Assembly (NCBI GenBank): GCA_030512295.1
Contig: JAULSR010000005.1
Location: 434,001 to 498,000, forward strand
DNA: 64,000 nt
Direction: 5' to 3'
Source: Bombardia bombarda
Taxonomy: Eukaryota > Ascomycota > Sordariomycetes > Sordariales > Lasiosphaeriaceae
Shown piece by piece: positions 12,901 through 24,300 of this stretch; the stretch's first letter is position 1, and each line of letters starts with the position of its first letter. Below the pieces are notes generated by a model. The model was not told the DNA's origin and searched no databases. It saw nothing but the letters and a program-made list of their open reading frames with translations. The position numbers and the translations under genes are program-made.

Positions 12901-14525
12901 ATGTCTGCCCATGTTGAGGTTGTCTCGACCGACCTGAGACGGGTAAAGGTCAAGGTCACACCGGGAACCTACATGGTCGATGTTCTCCACGAGGGCTGCA
13001 AGAAGCTAAACCTGCAGAGCGATAAGTACCTCCTAAAGCAAGTCATCACCGCCCTTGTTCTTAAACGCCTTAACCTCATGGTCCTCGGCTAACAAATATT
13101 AGACATAAGCAAAAGACCCTCGATTTATCAGGTCCCTTCCGCACATCGGGCCTCAGCCCTGGTGCCAAGCTCGAGCTCGTCCAGAAGTCTAGCAGCCCGT
13201 CTGTCGTCTCCATCGCCCTCGATGTCGCCGGCCAACGCTATACCAAGAAGTTGCCAAGCAACATGGCGCTGTGGCAAGTGCTGCGGCAGTTTGAGAGCTC
13301 GGAGAAGAACCTCGACATTACTGGGAAGGCCTGGAGCAAGAGCAGCAATGGCGGTCAGCTGTATCACGAGGCTCCTGTGCTGAACATCATGGGCAGGGAG
13401 TATTCCTCTCTCGAGGACTTGCAAAAGACCTTGTCACAGTGCGGCATCAACTCGGGAAGCATCGCCTTGCGAGTGAGCTTCCGGCAGACGGAGAAGACAC
13501 TGGAGCAGGCCATGACAGAGATCGGCACGTATCTCAAGGAAGTCGAACCCGAGCAGCCAAAGAAGCAGGAGACCAAGGAGGAGGAGCCTGCCCCGGCCTC
13601 GACCACGTCGGAGGGGACAGAGGCGACCCAAACTCTCTCCATTGAAGCAACAGAGCCCGAGACTCCAGCCCCAGCCCCGACGACAACCGCAGATACTGCT
13701 GCTGCAACAGCCCCAGAGCAGAGCACATCTACCACCACCACCGATCTCATGGACATCGACTCGCCCCCGCCATCCCAACAACAACTATCCCCAGAAACAA
13801 CAACCACCCCGCAAGACCCCCTCCAACCCACAGACGTCTTCCTCGCCCCCTCCTCCTCCACCCTCGCCGCCGCCCAGGCCGCCAACCTCCCCGACTCCAT
13901 CTACGAGCCCACCATCGCCCACGCCCAGCTCCGCCAACAACAGCTCCTCGCGCGCGCCCAAAACACGCGCCTCAAGTCCGACGCCGAGCTCGCCGCCGAC
14001 GCCGCCGAAGAGGCCGCGCGCCTCGCCCGCATCACGCGCGTCGACGTCAAAGTCCGCTTCCCTGACCAGACTTCCGCCCAGTGGGTCGCCCGCCCTGAAC
14101 ACGCCGGCTCCTTCCTCCACGACGCCGTCCGCGCCGTCATGGCGCACCCCGACCAGAAATTCAAGCTCGTCATGTCGGGCCCCAAGGCCGTCGTCGTCGG
14201 CGACGATGCCAAGCTGCTCATCGCGAGCTATCGGTTCAAGGGCCGCGAGCTGCTGAATCTGGTGTGGGAGGATGGCGTGTCTGATGAGGCGCGCGCGGCG
14301 CCGTTTCTAAAGGGCAGTGTGGCGAGCAGGGCGCATGAGGTTGTGGTCAATGATGTCTCTGCTGCGCTGGTGGAGGAGGGGGGCGAGGATGGTAAGGCTG
14401 AGGAGGCTGGGGAGGGTTCTGGCGGGTCGGCTAAGCCGGTCAAGAAGGATAATTCGGGCGGGATGGACTCGGAGACGCTCAAGAGGAAACTGGGCAAGAT
14501 GTTTAAGCTGCCTGGTAAGAAATGA
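12901..14525 (+). CDS. TUG/ASPSCR1-type UBX-domain protein (Ubx4-like Cdc48 cofactor)
   Basis: Probable adaptor of the Cdc48/p97 ATPase. Exons 12901-13037 and 13103-14525, 519 residues. Residues about 5-75 form the N-terminal ubiquitin-like TUG domain (VEVVSTDLRRVKVKVTPGTY, then HKQKTLDLSGPFRTSGLSPG). A second conserved stretch near 80-190 is followed by a Pro/Thr/Gln-rich linker; the UBX fold lies at about 354-430 (RVDVKVRFPDQTSAQW ... FKLVMSGPK). The intron 13038-13102 uses a GC donor (AAA|GCAAGT) with branch CTAAC and TATTAG acceptor; with this donor the frame is continuous and the family sequence intact, while the nearby GT would shift the phase. The linker has C-rich, GC-biased codon use. 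Divergent from a proteasome subunit, in line with a role near Cdc48 and degradation (inference). Confidence 0.88.
13038..13102 (+). other. GC-AG intron of the UBX gene
   Basis: Donor GCAAGT at 13038, branch CTAAC near 13089, acceptor AG at 13101-13102. The phase is right only with the GC donor. Confidence 0.8.
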
Positions 14526-15195
14526 GCAGCTTGAGGTGTTGTGATGGATGATAGATGCAGTCATCTGATATAGCCTATGTGTAGTCATACTCTGAGTAAT
14601 AGGACATTGGCTGTCATGTACATGTTAGTTGGTGTATGTACATGTTAGCCTGGCTGGCACCTCGAGTTGTGGTAGTACTGTTCTTTCGTTTCTTATTCTT
14701 GCTAGCATTTAAGCGTCGAGGACAGCGGAGTTTACCCAGATGGAGGTTTGGTATGGAAGTATCACATAAACAAGACAGAAGGAAGTACATTGATATGAAC
14801 CCTTTTGGAAATTCAACTGTGTGAACTCCTGATAGTGATCGTTCCCACTACGTTGGAGCCTTGCTTAAAGGGGGATAAGGTAGGCAGGATACATGTCCCA
14901 CACATAGGAACCAAGAGCTTGAAAATTTTGTTTTAGTTTCAGCGTTTTTGCCATTTAACGAGGCTAATCTTACTGTAACCTTTGTAAAAGAGTCTTTTTC
15001 CCCCTGTCTGTGTCATTCCTACTTCGTAATATGAAGCCGCATGAGATTTATTTCCATAACTGAGATGACCGGGCCACGCCGAACAATAACGCAAGCGCCA
15101 AAAGATATAGACCCAAATGCAGGAGAGTAAAAAGACCCTTCACAACTCCTCCATCCCAGACGACGACCGGACCATCAGGCTTTTACACCCAACAT
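14526..15195. other. Intergenic, convergent UBX protein / eL36
   Basis: Converging 3' ends. A direct repeat of TGTACATGTTAG occurs at about 14617-14650. No gene seen. Confidence 0.55.
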
Positions 15196-16254
15196 TTAGT
15201 GACCAGTGCGGCGGGACTCGGCGATGACGCGGGTGAGCTCATCGACCTTCGCCTTGGCGCGGCCGAAAGTTCCGAGCTATTGGTCATGTTAGTATTCGTT
15301 CAGCAAGTATTTAGACGAGAGGTGGGAGAAAACATACCCTCTTCTTGGCGAGCTTACGCGCGCGCTTGTCCTTGGAGTTGCGGAGCAACTCAATGACGCG
15401 GCGCTCATAGGGGGCAAGGCTGTTGTGAGAACATTGGTTAGTTATTTGAACATGACAGTGGTTTTGCCTCGCAGTTCTGCTTCATTCTTGCTCTTGAGCG
15501 ATTGACTTGGTGCAATAACCGCAGAGAGATGGGACGTCGGACGGTTGTGATCAGCTCCAGAATTGGACAGGCGGATAGACAAGGCCCAGACTGATCAAGA
15601 TGTATTCTTGCGAATGTGTAGGGAGAGCAAAGCAAGCTTGTTGAAGGCGAGATCGCTCTCTCCCACTCGTCCAAGTCGAAGCCATTCGGCCTGCCACCAC
15701 CCGTCCACTCGCCCAAAGCTGGCGCAGCAGCCGCCCAGTCCCATCGAAATGTAACATGCACCAAGTCGATCTCTCACGAGGTCGAGGAGCAGAAAAGGTT
15801 GGCGTCGGAAATTGAATGATTGAACATACCCAGCAACTATTCACAAATTGTCAGCACGTTGATATCGCGGCAGCAATTGCTTGATGGATCATGGGGTCAA
15901 AAACTCACCCTCCTTGACGATGTCGCGGACGAAAGCGGTGCGCTTGCTCAGGTGGCCCTTGTTACGGGAGACTCTGGGCTTAGAGACGCGAGCGGTGGTC
16001 TTCTGTTGTCGGTGGAAATCATTCTCCGGTCAGCAATGGTACGTACTACAGAAGTCCATCATCCGCGAGCTTCCGATATTGAAGAGATGCAAAAAGAGAT
16101 TCATTTGCGATTGCGTAGAAAAACAATCGCAAATGAAAACTCGTCTTGCATCTTTTCAGGAAGGCGACGCAGAGATCCTCCACGAGGTGAGACTACATAC
16201 GTGACCCTTGTTGAGGCCTAGGGCGAGGCCAGTCTTGGGGGTTTCCTTGGCCAT
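15196..16254 (-). CDS. 60S ribosomal protein eL36 (RPL36), five exons with a 7-base microexon
   Basis: Component of the large ribosomal subunit. Exons: 16201-16254, 15909-16002, 15830-15836 (7 bases), 15338-15419 and 15196-15276; introns of 198, 72, 410 and 61 bases. The spliced protein is 105 residues: [18 protein letters not shown], then [69 protein letters not shown], ending in a basic tail. This matches eL36 along its whole length. The microexon TTGCTGG supplies part of the EVAGLAPYER turn; it is flanked by AATAG and GTATGT, and its upstream intron has a CTGAC branch site. Intron 1 contains a long hairpin (see separate entry). Introns of 198 and 410 bases are long beside the others in this window, as is common in ribosomal protein genes. 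Confidence 0.94.
15830..15836 (-). other. 7-base microexon of eL36
   Basis: Sequence TTGCTGG on the minus strand between an AATAG acceptor and a GTATGT donor. Without it the conserved VAGLAPYE segment cannot be read. Confidence 0.88.
16081..16157 (-). promoter_or_regulatory. Long hairpin inside eL36 intron 1
   Basis: Inner stem: 16100-16113 pairs with 16124-16137 (14 perfect base pairs, minus strand TTCATTTGCGATTG / CAATCGCAAATGAA) around a 10-base loop. Outer stem: 16081-16092 pairs with 16146-16157 (12 pairs, one of them G-U in one orientation). Between them is a 7/8-base internal loop that may pair further (GAG with CTC). It lies between the donor at 16200 and the acceptor at 16003, fully inside the intron. 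Confidence 0.75.
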
Positions 16255-18222
16255 TTTGGTCGATTTTTGGGCGGATTAGTCGATGTCGAGGTTGTCGTCG
16301 TGGAATATCGGAAAGTTTCCTTTTTCCGCCAGGTCGCCGTGATGGGAAAGTAAAAGTTTTGTGGGTGTGGCTGGGGCAGGCTAGTCTGCGGGGCTTTCTG
16401 TGATTTTCGACTGTGGCTTACCTGGTGCATGTGGCTGTGTAGATTTGAACGAATTCTTTGGTGGGGTTGGCTCGTTGGTTAGGTGTGGCTGGTGTGGCTA
16501 GTGTCAACACTGGAATCTCTCGTAAATGCACCTTTCCTCTTTCCCGCTTTTAACTCCGGCATTCTGCACCTCGTTCCACTCGCTTCAGAGCCTACCCTTA
16601 ATTTGGATAGACCCATGTCCCTAGCGACTTTCTTTCGAGCCTCATCAACGACTGGACATCTGATCTATTTTCATCATTGCAGTTTTGTTTGCTTGCTCCA
16701 AAGGTATCACGGTTTCTCGGACCTTTGAAGTTTTTTGGAGTGAAATACCTTGCATCTCGTTCTATCACAGCACCTGACCTGGTTTGCTTTTCATGCCAGG
16801 CAATCCTACTACGTACTCGGATGGGTATGTGCTACTACTTTTGTACAGTCGGAGTGATATGGCTCGCAGGTGAATCGGAAAGCGGAAACATCCAAGCTTC
16901 CTGTTTGTACCGGTGTCACGTTTCTCATAGCGCAGGCTCTATTTCTTAATCTGCCCGCGATGTTTGCCCCTTCTCGTGTCACATCAATACGCCGACCGGC
17001 TGCCAGATTTTGAAATACGACGACGTTACGTTTCACAACAGCTGCATGCCTTACCTTACCTAGAGGTGTTGACTCGAGCTTTCTGGGGCACATCGATGCC
17101 TGATCGTACGAGTCACGGTACGATTAGCGACGTGCAAACCAATTCTCAGAATCAGTGTTCACTCATCTCAGATCTCGCTATTATGATTGCGTACTATCTT
17201 GTCTCTCTCTGCTACATCACCCTGTTTTGTGGTCCTCATAATAGCTTGGGATGGTTGGGCGACGACTGATGCTGGATATCTGCTGGTAGTATCAAGGCCC
17301 TTGCATGATCACACCAGTCTAATTCGTATTTCGGCAGGTATTCGATATCTGGGATTGCTAAAAGGGGCTTACCGTTCGATCCGTGTGACTTTCGACATCC
17401 ACTATTATAGGTCATGTCGTTCGACATTCTTCACATGGTCGTTGGTACAACTTGGAACTTCATTCCTGAGACATCCATTGGAGGGAAGAGATGAAGTCGA
17501 GAGCTGAAAACGGAACCACACTGACCAAGCTTTTTTTTGTTGAACTCGAACTAGTTGCCGACAAGTAATACTTGGTAAGTCCCATCCTATGTTCGGGCTA
17601 TACACGGCGGTAGCGCAGGAATTGCCAACATAACATGGCATAAATGTACGGGTACAGCCTATGTACGGTATATGAGGCGGTCAATTTGGACCAGTAGGCG
17701 CCTTTCAACAGAAGCCAGCCACGGGAACGAAACGGTTACTACACTCCGAGAGGTCAAAAAAACCAGCCAGACGGAGATACAATCAACGGATGGGAATTTC
17801 GATTGACCACTTGTTTGCGTGGTCCGCAAATGTTTGGCCGGACTCGCAGTCTAGCAAGGTGACCCAGGAACCCAGTTGTCTTGTGGTCTTCATCCGGCAT
17901 CCGAGCCGGGCCCAGATCTGCAGACGTTGGCTCCGTTCGACCCTTTTTTTTCATGGCCCCCTCTTTTAGGTAAACGGATCTGCAAGGTACGGGGCTGTGA
18001 TGGGCGAGGAATACATCATCCCGCCTTAGATATTATTAAAGTGGTACCATCGCCAACTCATCCCGTTCTGGGGCACCGTGGGCTCGCATCTCTCTCCTAC
18101 AAAAGGCCTCCCTTGTCCCCTGCTCACCACGTTTCTGTTCTCTGCATCAAACAACAGCAAAGCCGACCACCCTCACCCAATAAATAGCAACTTTACTTCA
18201 GAGTCTTCCCTTGTCGATCAAG
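16255..18222. promoter_or_regulatory. Divergent intergenic region, eL36 / secreted protein
   Basis: Nearly 2 kb between divergent starts. It contains the eL36 promoter and C-rich leader side, and the promoter of the secreted-protein gene, which has a TACAAAAGG TATA-like box near 18098, about 125 bases before its start. No other gene found. Confidence 0.5.
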
Positions 18223-18843
18223 ATGGTTCCCCAATTCGTCGTCGCTCTCATGGCGGCCGCCGTGTCTGTCATGGCAGAGCTCAACACCCATCTTGTCCCT
18301 CTCGCAGCGCTCAAGAAGCTCAACGACGCCCAGTGCAGTTTCCCTTCCAGTTTCACAATCAATGATTTCAAATTCTGGAAGCCCGACTCGGGCAACACCG
18401 ACGACGAGGTCTTTTACGACTTCAACTATGTCGATGCCCTCACCAACGTTATAACGCCCTGCCACCTGAACGGTAGCAGTCAGCCTAATGGCCCAGCTGG
18501 GTTGACGGCCAGATGGCCGTGCGACAACAAATGGGTACAGTTCATTTGGAAAGAGGATACCAACCGCCTGACCCTGATCGAGCAGGCGTGTCCTACAGAG
18601 GAGCCGTGAGTTATAGATGCCAAACAAAACCCCCTATATATATGCTATAGCAGCTGCGGACAAGACAACACTGACACGGATGATATTGTGCTTCACAGCG
18701 GCTTCGAGGCTTCGGGAAATATCACACCGACCTTCTCCTGCACGGAAGAACCCGATCTCGGCGGCCGGGGACCGGGACAGCTCTGCTCAACCCCCAGCTA
18801 CTCGGCCAACTTCACTAGCCTCGAGCCGATCCCGATGGACTAG
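18223..18843 (+). CDS. Small secreted cysteine-containing protein, family not recognised
   Basis: Exons 18223-18605 and 18699-18843, intron 18606-18698 (GTGAGT...CACAG). The product is 175 residues. It starts MVPQFVVALMAAAVSVMAEL, a clear signal peptide with likely cleavage near residue 18-20. The mature part has six Cys (in AQCSF, TPCHL, WPCDN, QACPT, FSCTE and QLCST contexts), which could form three disulfides, and N-glycosylation sequons (NGS, NIT, NFT). There is no membrane segment after the signal and no GPI-like tail. An in-frame TTG upstream is not a plausible start. I do not recognise a domain. Size, Cys count and secretion fit the broad class of fungal small secreted proteins (effector-like or cell-surface); that is inference only. 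Confidence 0.8.
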
Positions 18844-20039
18844 GAGCTGATCCTCCACGGAGAATGGAAAGAGGGCGTCCTAAACCGAAGTAGTATACCA
18901 CTGTGTGATAGAGGATGCACCGCCCTATTCACACTTATCGAACCCAGCAACCCGCGGTAAAATGCCGCTTGTTTAGGTAGAAGGAGAATTGTTCTTTAGC
19001 TCAGTCGCTTGGTTGCTCACATCGCCCACAACTGGCCGCGGAGTTTGGGGATCGCAATCGGAATGTGATCAAGATTGGAACTGCGAGCCATAATTGTTGG
19101 GGATGGTCGATTTTACACCCTTCTTATACGATACGTAGCAATACGGAGGAGTTGTCATCTTCCACTTACGTCACTAGTCTAGTGAACTCTGTCAGTATTT
19201 GGACGGGATAGGGCGGGTTGGGTATACCCAGGGAGCCAGGTCCGGTAACCTTAGTGGGTCGACAGAGAAGGGAGAGTAAAAGGCTACTGCATCATCACTG
19301 ACAAAAACTCTGAGAGGAAATTATATCTGTCTAAGAATCAATTTTGACTTTATTTCTCTTCCCCATACAGCTGTATTTCACTGCTGCTTTTGTGTGTTAG
19401 AATGACAAACACCCAGCGTTGCCAGACGGGAGAGATTGCGGGGTGTTGCAGTTAGTGGCGCCTGATCCCTGTCCCTGCAGCTCTATAGGCCAGGCGGGAC
19501 AGGCAGGTGCCAGCCGGCCAGTGCAGCGACACACCCCGTGTCATTATCAATTCCAATTGGTTCAACCTACTTAGGTAGTTAGTCTGTCGATTGCATCATG
19601 TGTCTCGGTCCTGCACCCAAGATTCAAAGCGAGACTTCCTCTACCTTACAACCTGCGATCCCATCTACCTAGCTATCTAGTAGGCTGAATTATTAGTCGT
19701 CTCAAATCCTTGGACACCCTTAAACCTTGATATATCTCTTTTACCTAAACCTTCAATTATTACACAGACCAGAGAGAAGACATCATTCAGCTTTCAACTC
19801 GCTAGCTGCGCAGCTTCTCTTTTGAGTCAATTATTAGAATTTGGCCACTGGCCGGTGGTCACGCGGCTCGACCTTGGGACCTGCCACTTTTGCGCCATGA
19901 CTGTCCGGCGCCATACTACGAGAGGGTGATCGTAACAAGACGTTGGATAGGAATCCATCTCGTCGCTCATTTATAAGAAAAGAAAATCATCACAATTATA
20001 CCTACAACCAACAGGCACAGCGGCAACCGTTCAACAACC
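18844..20039. other. Intergenic, secreted protein / lipase
   Basis: 1.2 kb, including the 3' end of one gene and the promoter and leader of the lipase. No gene or repeat recognised. Confidence 0.55.
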
Positions 20040-21373
20040 ATGCGCCTCAAAACGCTCGCCGCCGCCGCCCTCCTGCCGCTCTCGGCCAGCAGCAACCCTC
20101 TCCTCAACCAACACCCACTTACACACGGCACCGATACCAACCCTCCAAATGCCATCAAAGATGCCGTCTCGGTCCCCTTCTTCGCCTCCCTCGAGCGCAT
20201 GGCCCGCCTCGTCGACATCGCCTACTGCGTCGGCGGCACCGGCACCATGACGGACCTGACGCCGCCCTTCTCGTGCGCCTCGCGCTGCAAGGACGTCGAC
20301 TTCTCCGCCATGCGCCTCGCCCGCACCTGGAACACGGGCGTCCTCATGAGCGACAGCTGCGGTTACATCGCCGTCGACCACAACCCCGCTAAGCCCCAGG
20401 TCGTCGTGGCGTTCCGCGGCACCTACAGCGTCGCCAACACCATTGTCGATCTGAGCACGGTCCCGCAGGAGTACGTGCCGTATCCTTCTCCCGATGATGG
20501 TGGTGACGGAGAAGGAGGGGGGAAGAAATGTGATAATTGCACCGTGCACATGGGTTTCCTCGCCTCGTGGCGCAGCGCCCGCGAGGTGGTGCTCCCGGAG
20601 CTGCAGAGGATACGGGCTAGGTATCCTGATTATCCGGTTCATTTGGTCGGGCATAGTTTGGGGGGCGCGGTTGCGGCGCTGGCGGGGTTGGAGCTGAGCC
20701 TGTCGCTGGGCTGGGGGATGCGGTGACTGTTACGACGTTTGGAGAGCCCCGCGTGGGGAATGCTGGGTTGGTGAGGTATCTGGATAGGGCGTTTGGGTTG
20801 GATGGGGATGGGGATGATGGGGAGAGTAACGAGAAAGGAAAGGAAGGTGGGAGAGAGACTCTCGCCTACCGTCGCGTCACGCACGCCAACGACCCCGTCC
20901 CGTTATTGCCCTTGAGCGAGTGGGGCTTCCGCTCCCACGCCGGCGAGGTATACATTGCCAAGTCCGACTTGCAGCCTGCACCCGAGGACCTGAGGCTGTG
21001 TCGTGGTGATCGCGACCCTGAGTGTATAAGTGGTGGCGGGGAGGCGGCGGGGGGTAATGGTTGGTTTGGGCGGGCGCTGCGACGAGCACTTCAAGGTGCC
21101 AGGAGTAGTGATGAGGAAAATGTGGTCCGGGCAGTATCGGCAGGTGGTGATGTCGAGCTGGACTACGAGACGGCGGTGGCAGCAGAGGCAGAAGCAGAAG
21201 CAAGCGGAGCCGCCGCCAGGGGTATCCCGACGCGGCTCAAGCTTTGGCAGCTGTTCTTTGCGCACCGGGATTACTTTTGGAGGCTTGGATTGTGTGTGCC
21301 TGGTGGGGATCCTGCAGACTGGGGCAGGGGCAGGTTCAACCTGTCGAGTGATGGGAGGAGCGATGATCTATGA
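20040..21373 (+). CDS. Secreted class 3 lipase / feruloyl-esterase-like hydrolase, with a frame break
   Basis: Extracellular alpha/beta hydrolase that should cleave acylglycerols or related esters. A signal peptide covers about residues 1-18. The lipase_3 core has VVVAFRGTYS (oxyanion strand), then the nucleophile elbow HLVGHSLGGAVAAL (Ser about residue 205), TTFGEPRVGN, the acid in THANDPVPLLP, and the His in FAHRDYFW. The frame entered at 20040 stops at 20726, and the next frame opens at 20723. Adding one G to the G5 run 20713-20717 gives LGWGDAVTVTTFGEPRVG, an unbroken family sequence of 444 residues with the whole Ser-Asp-His triad. An acidic, Glu/Ala-rich insertion of about 80 residues sits between the Asp and His. 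The break is most likely a base-call error; if real, the enzyme would be dead. Confidence 0.88.
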
Positions 21374-24300
21374 GGCTTGACGATCCACATTGTTCTTTTA
21401 TGGTCTTCTTTTTTTTGGTTTATCTCCCTGCATTTGGAAAGCCGGTTGGGTTACGGTGTTTATGACGGGGCTCGCAAAACTAAAAAAGAGACCTCGGAGC
21501 TGTTTGGTCATGGTGTATGGGTATGAAGGTGGCACAAAGGTTATGAGCACGACCATTGGGGACTGGGCTCATCAAGGCGTTTTTTTATTGCACGATATGT
21601 TGTCTGTTTCGCTGTTTTTACGGTACCTAGCGTGGCGTTTTGGGACCGTTGTGAAACGGATTTATCACTGCATGGTAAATCTCAGATTGAGAGAAGGGAG
21701 AACGCCGGAAAGCAAAAGCAAGAGATGGAGGTAATTAGGTACTCTACTGTGCTAATCAGGGCAAAATACTAATCACCTTACTTTGTGTTGTAGACCTAGT
21801 GCCCTACAAAGACATGATTTGAACACGGAGTGCAGAAAGCAGTAACAGTAGTGAATATTCGTGTCCTTTACATTAGTCTTCTTCGTTAGCCATGGTACTC
21901 ATCCATGTCACACGGCGTGAATGCCGTCTAACAATCTTCATTGACTGCATGTCAAGATTTCATAGGAGCCGCCACGATGTATCTTGCTGGTCAAAAGAGA
22001 AGAAAAATGCATTACAAAGAGTAAGCCTAGCTATAACACTACCAAGTTTGCGTCTTCCTTTAAAGTCTTTATAGTGTATGTCATTTCGGGCTGTTAATTT
22101 CTGCCGTAATTCTGATCTTACCTAACTATGCTTGCTATAGCGAATACATGTGTTCACAAAGCTCTAATTAGGCGTCTGACTTGGTGAATACGTGGTAGGC
22201 AGCTTTACCGTCTTTATTTTCCCTCGGTATCACTAAGTCAAGCACAGCTCGACAACAGATCGGAGGAGGAAATATCGTGATAGGGGCATGGCATCAATAG
22301 TATAAGCATATTCGCACGTAGATTTATGCAAGTATCAGTACATGTGGCCAGGCTCGCCAGGTATCCATAGTACGTTTACTAGGTAAATAAGTGATGCAGC
22401 GCCCGATAGAGCATTCATTCATCTCCCGCTCACCCATCCACTTACGTCTTGGGTTGTTGATATTTACCTACCTACCTAGGTAGAGATATAGGCAACATAG
22501 CGTTCTGTTTGATAGCAAACACAATTGCATGCTTATCTGGACGGGACAGGCAACGGATAGCTATCAAATGACACGAGACAAAAATGACGGCATGATTATG
22601 TATCTCCGTGTCCTGTATGTCATCCAAGGTTAGACCCAGCATAGGAAAATCCTCGGCATTGTGCTGCCACGTATCATCGTCATGGCAATCAAGGTTTCCC
22701 GATAGTAGGTAGGTCAGGAGCCCGCTATCTGCATGCATGTCCTTGTTTGTTCATTTTCGGGGCGGAAAGATTCAACTGGTGATGAGAGTGCTTATTTACA
22801 TCTGAAGTTTTAAGTTACATACGGTGGTTGTTGAAGGAAGATTGAGGGGGTAGGCTGTTACCACCGATGATATACAGGTGAGTGAAAGCATATTACAGTG
22901 TTGATAAGAAAGACATTTTGGATTTCTTCTTCACTCATCGGTGTCCCGCGATGATACTAGTTTTTTGAACACGCTAGCGCTTACTGTGTGTGTCTGCTTT
23001 CATCGTCAATGTCTTTCCATAGAGTAAGAATATGAAGCCCGACATGGCGAAATAATATATTGGGACGAAATACGCAGTAGTAAGCAACGCGGCTGCGGCC
23101 ACACGACCTGATTAGTATTAACATATGCTAGTAGGCGTTGTGATTTATTGCTCTGTTTTTTTTTGTCTTGTTATTTCTTATCACACCTTTGGCTATCAAT
23201 GATATATGATGATCCTATCAATGGTGAGTAAACTCGCTCATATCTACCAGACCCAGACGAATCAGGAACGAATAAAGTCTAAGGCAGCAAATGAGTTGTT
23301 GCATCATGTATGCCCGGTTTGTAAGTTAAAGTAAGGCTGCAGATTGTAAGTATCATGTACTTAGTGTCATTATTAGTCTCGTTATTGTCGAATGTTAGAT
23401 GGACTTCCATGGCACCAAGATGGGGCATGCCTTGGTAGAAGCACAAGGCAGGCAGGCATAACATACGCAATGTGTACATGTACATGCAATGATGCATACC
23501 AACACACAGCAGCTGTTGCCCGGACCAGGATGTGTTGATCTTGCTTCCTTCCCTGGGTGATCAGTGTGATCTGGGAGTGGGGGAGGAAAGCCTTGCGGTC
23601 TTCTAGCCGTTTCCATGTTGTTGCTCCCACCCTCGTCAGTCGTCGCTTGGGTCCTAGTTCTAAGTCTAATGGCCAAGATGGTCCCCGTCCCGGACGGGTC
23701 CCACAAAAAGAAGCCTCGAGCTTTCCGATGCGTGATGCCCTGTGGTCAGTGGTGCGCAAGGTGCGTTGTGGTGTGTGTGGCAAGCACAAACCTGTGATGC
23801 CCCACTCTCCAATGGCAACAACCGCACCGACAACCCCTCAAAAAACACGGGTACTGGTTTGCATAGTACATTGACTTCAGTGCATGTTGACCTCAAGCCT
23901 CGCTTTACCTCGTGATGACTGGTCGCCCGGGTGGGGCCTAGCTGGTCTAATAAGGCCCAGAAGGAGGGGAAGTGCGCCGCGTGGGAGAAAGTGGGAGGAA
24001 GGAAAAAAAGCAGTGGGATGCTGCTTCTACTGCTGTTGCTGCACACCTGGCACGAGACAATCTGTGCCACGCGATGTCGCGTAGTGTACCAGAAACAGAC
24101 CCTGGTGTTTTTATTCCCCTTTTGGTGGGCGAGGTGGGATGAAGGAGGGGAGGGGAGGGGAGGGGGAGGGGGTCAGAGGGGTGTGGGCGCGGACTGCTGC
24201 CGAGGGCGGGGCAGGGCTCTGAGTCAAGTCTTGCGGTTACCTTACAACTTACGTTAGCTGCCTCTGCCTGCCTGACAAGAAAGAGACTCTTCTTCACTGG

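Noticed and set aside
15420..15829. snoRNA hosted in the 410-base intron 3 of eL36
   Set aside because: No convincing pair of C (RTGATGA) and D (CTGA) boxes with terminal stem was found by eye.
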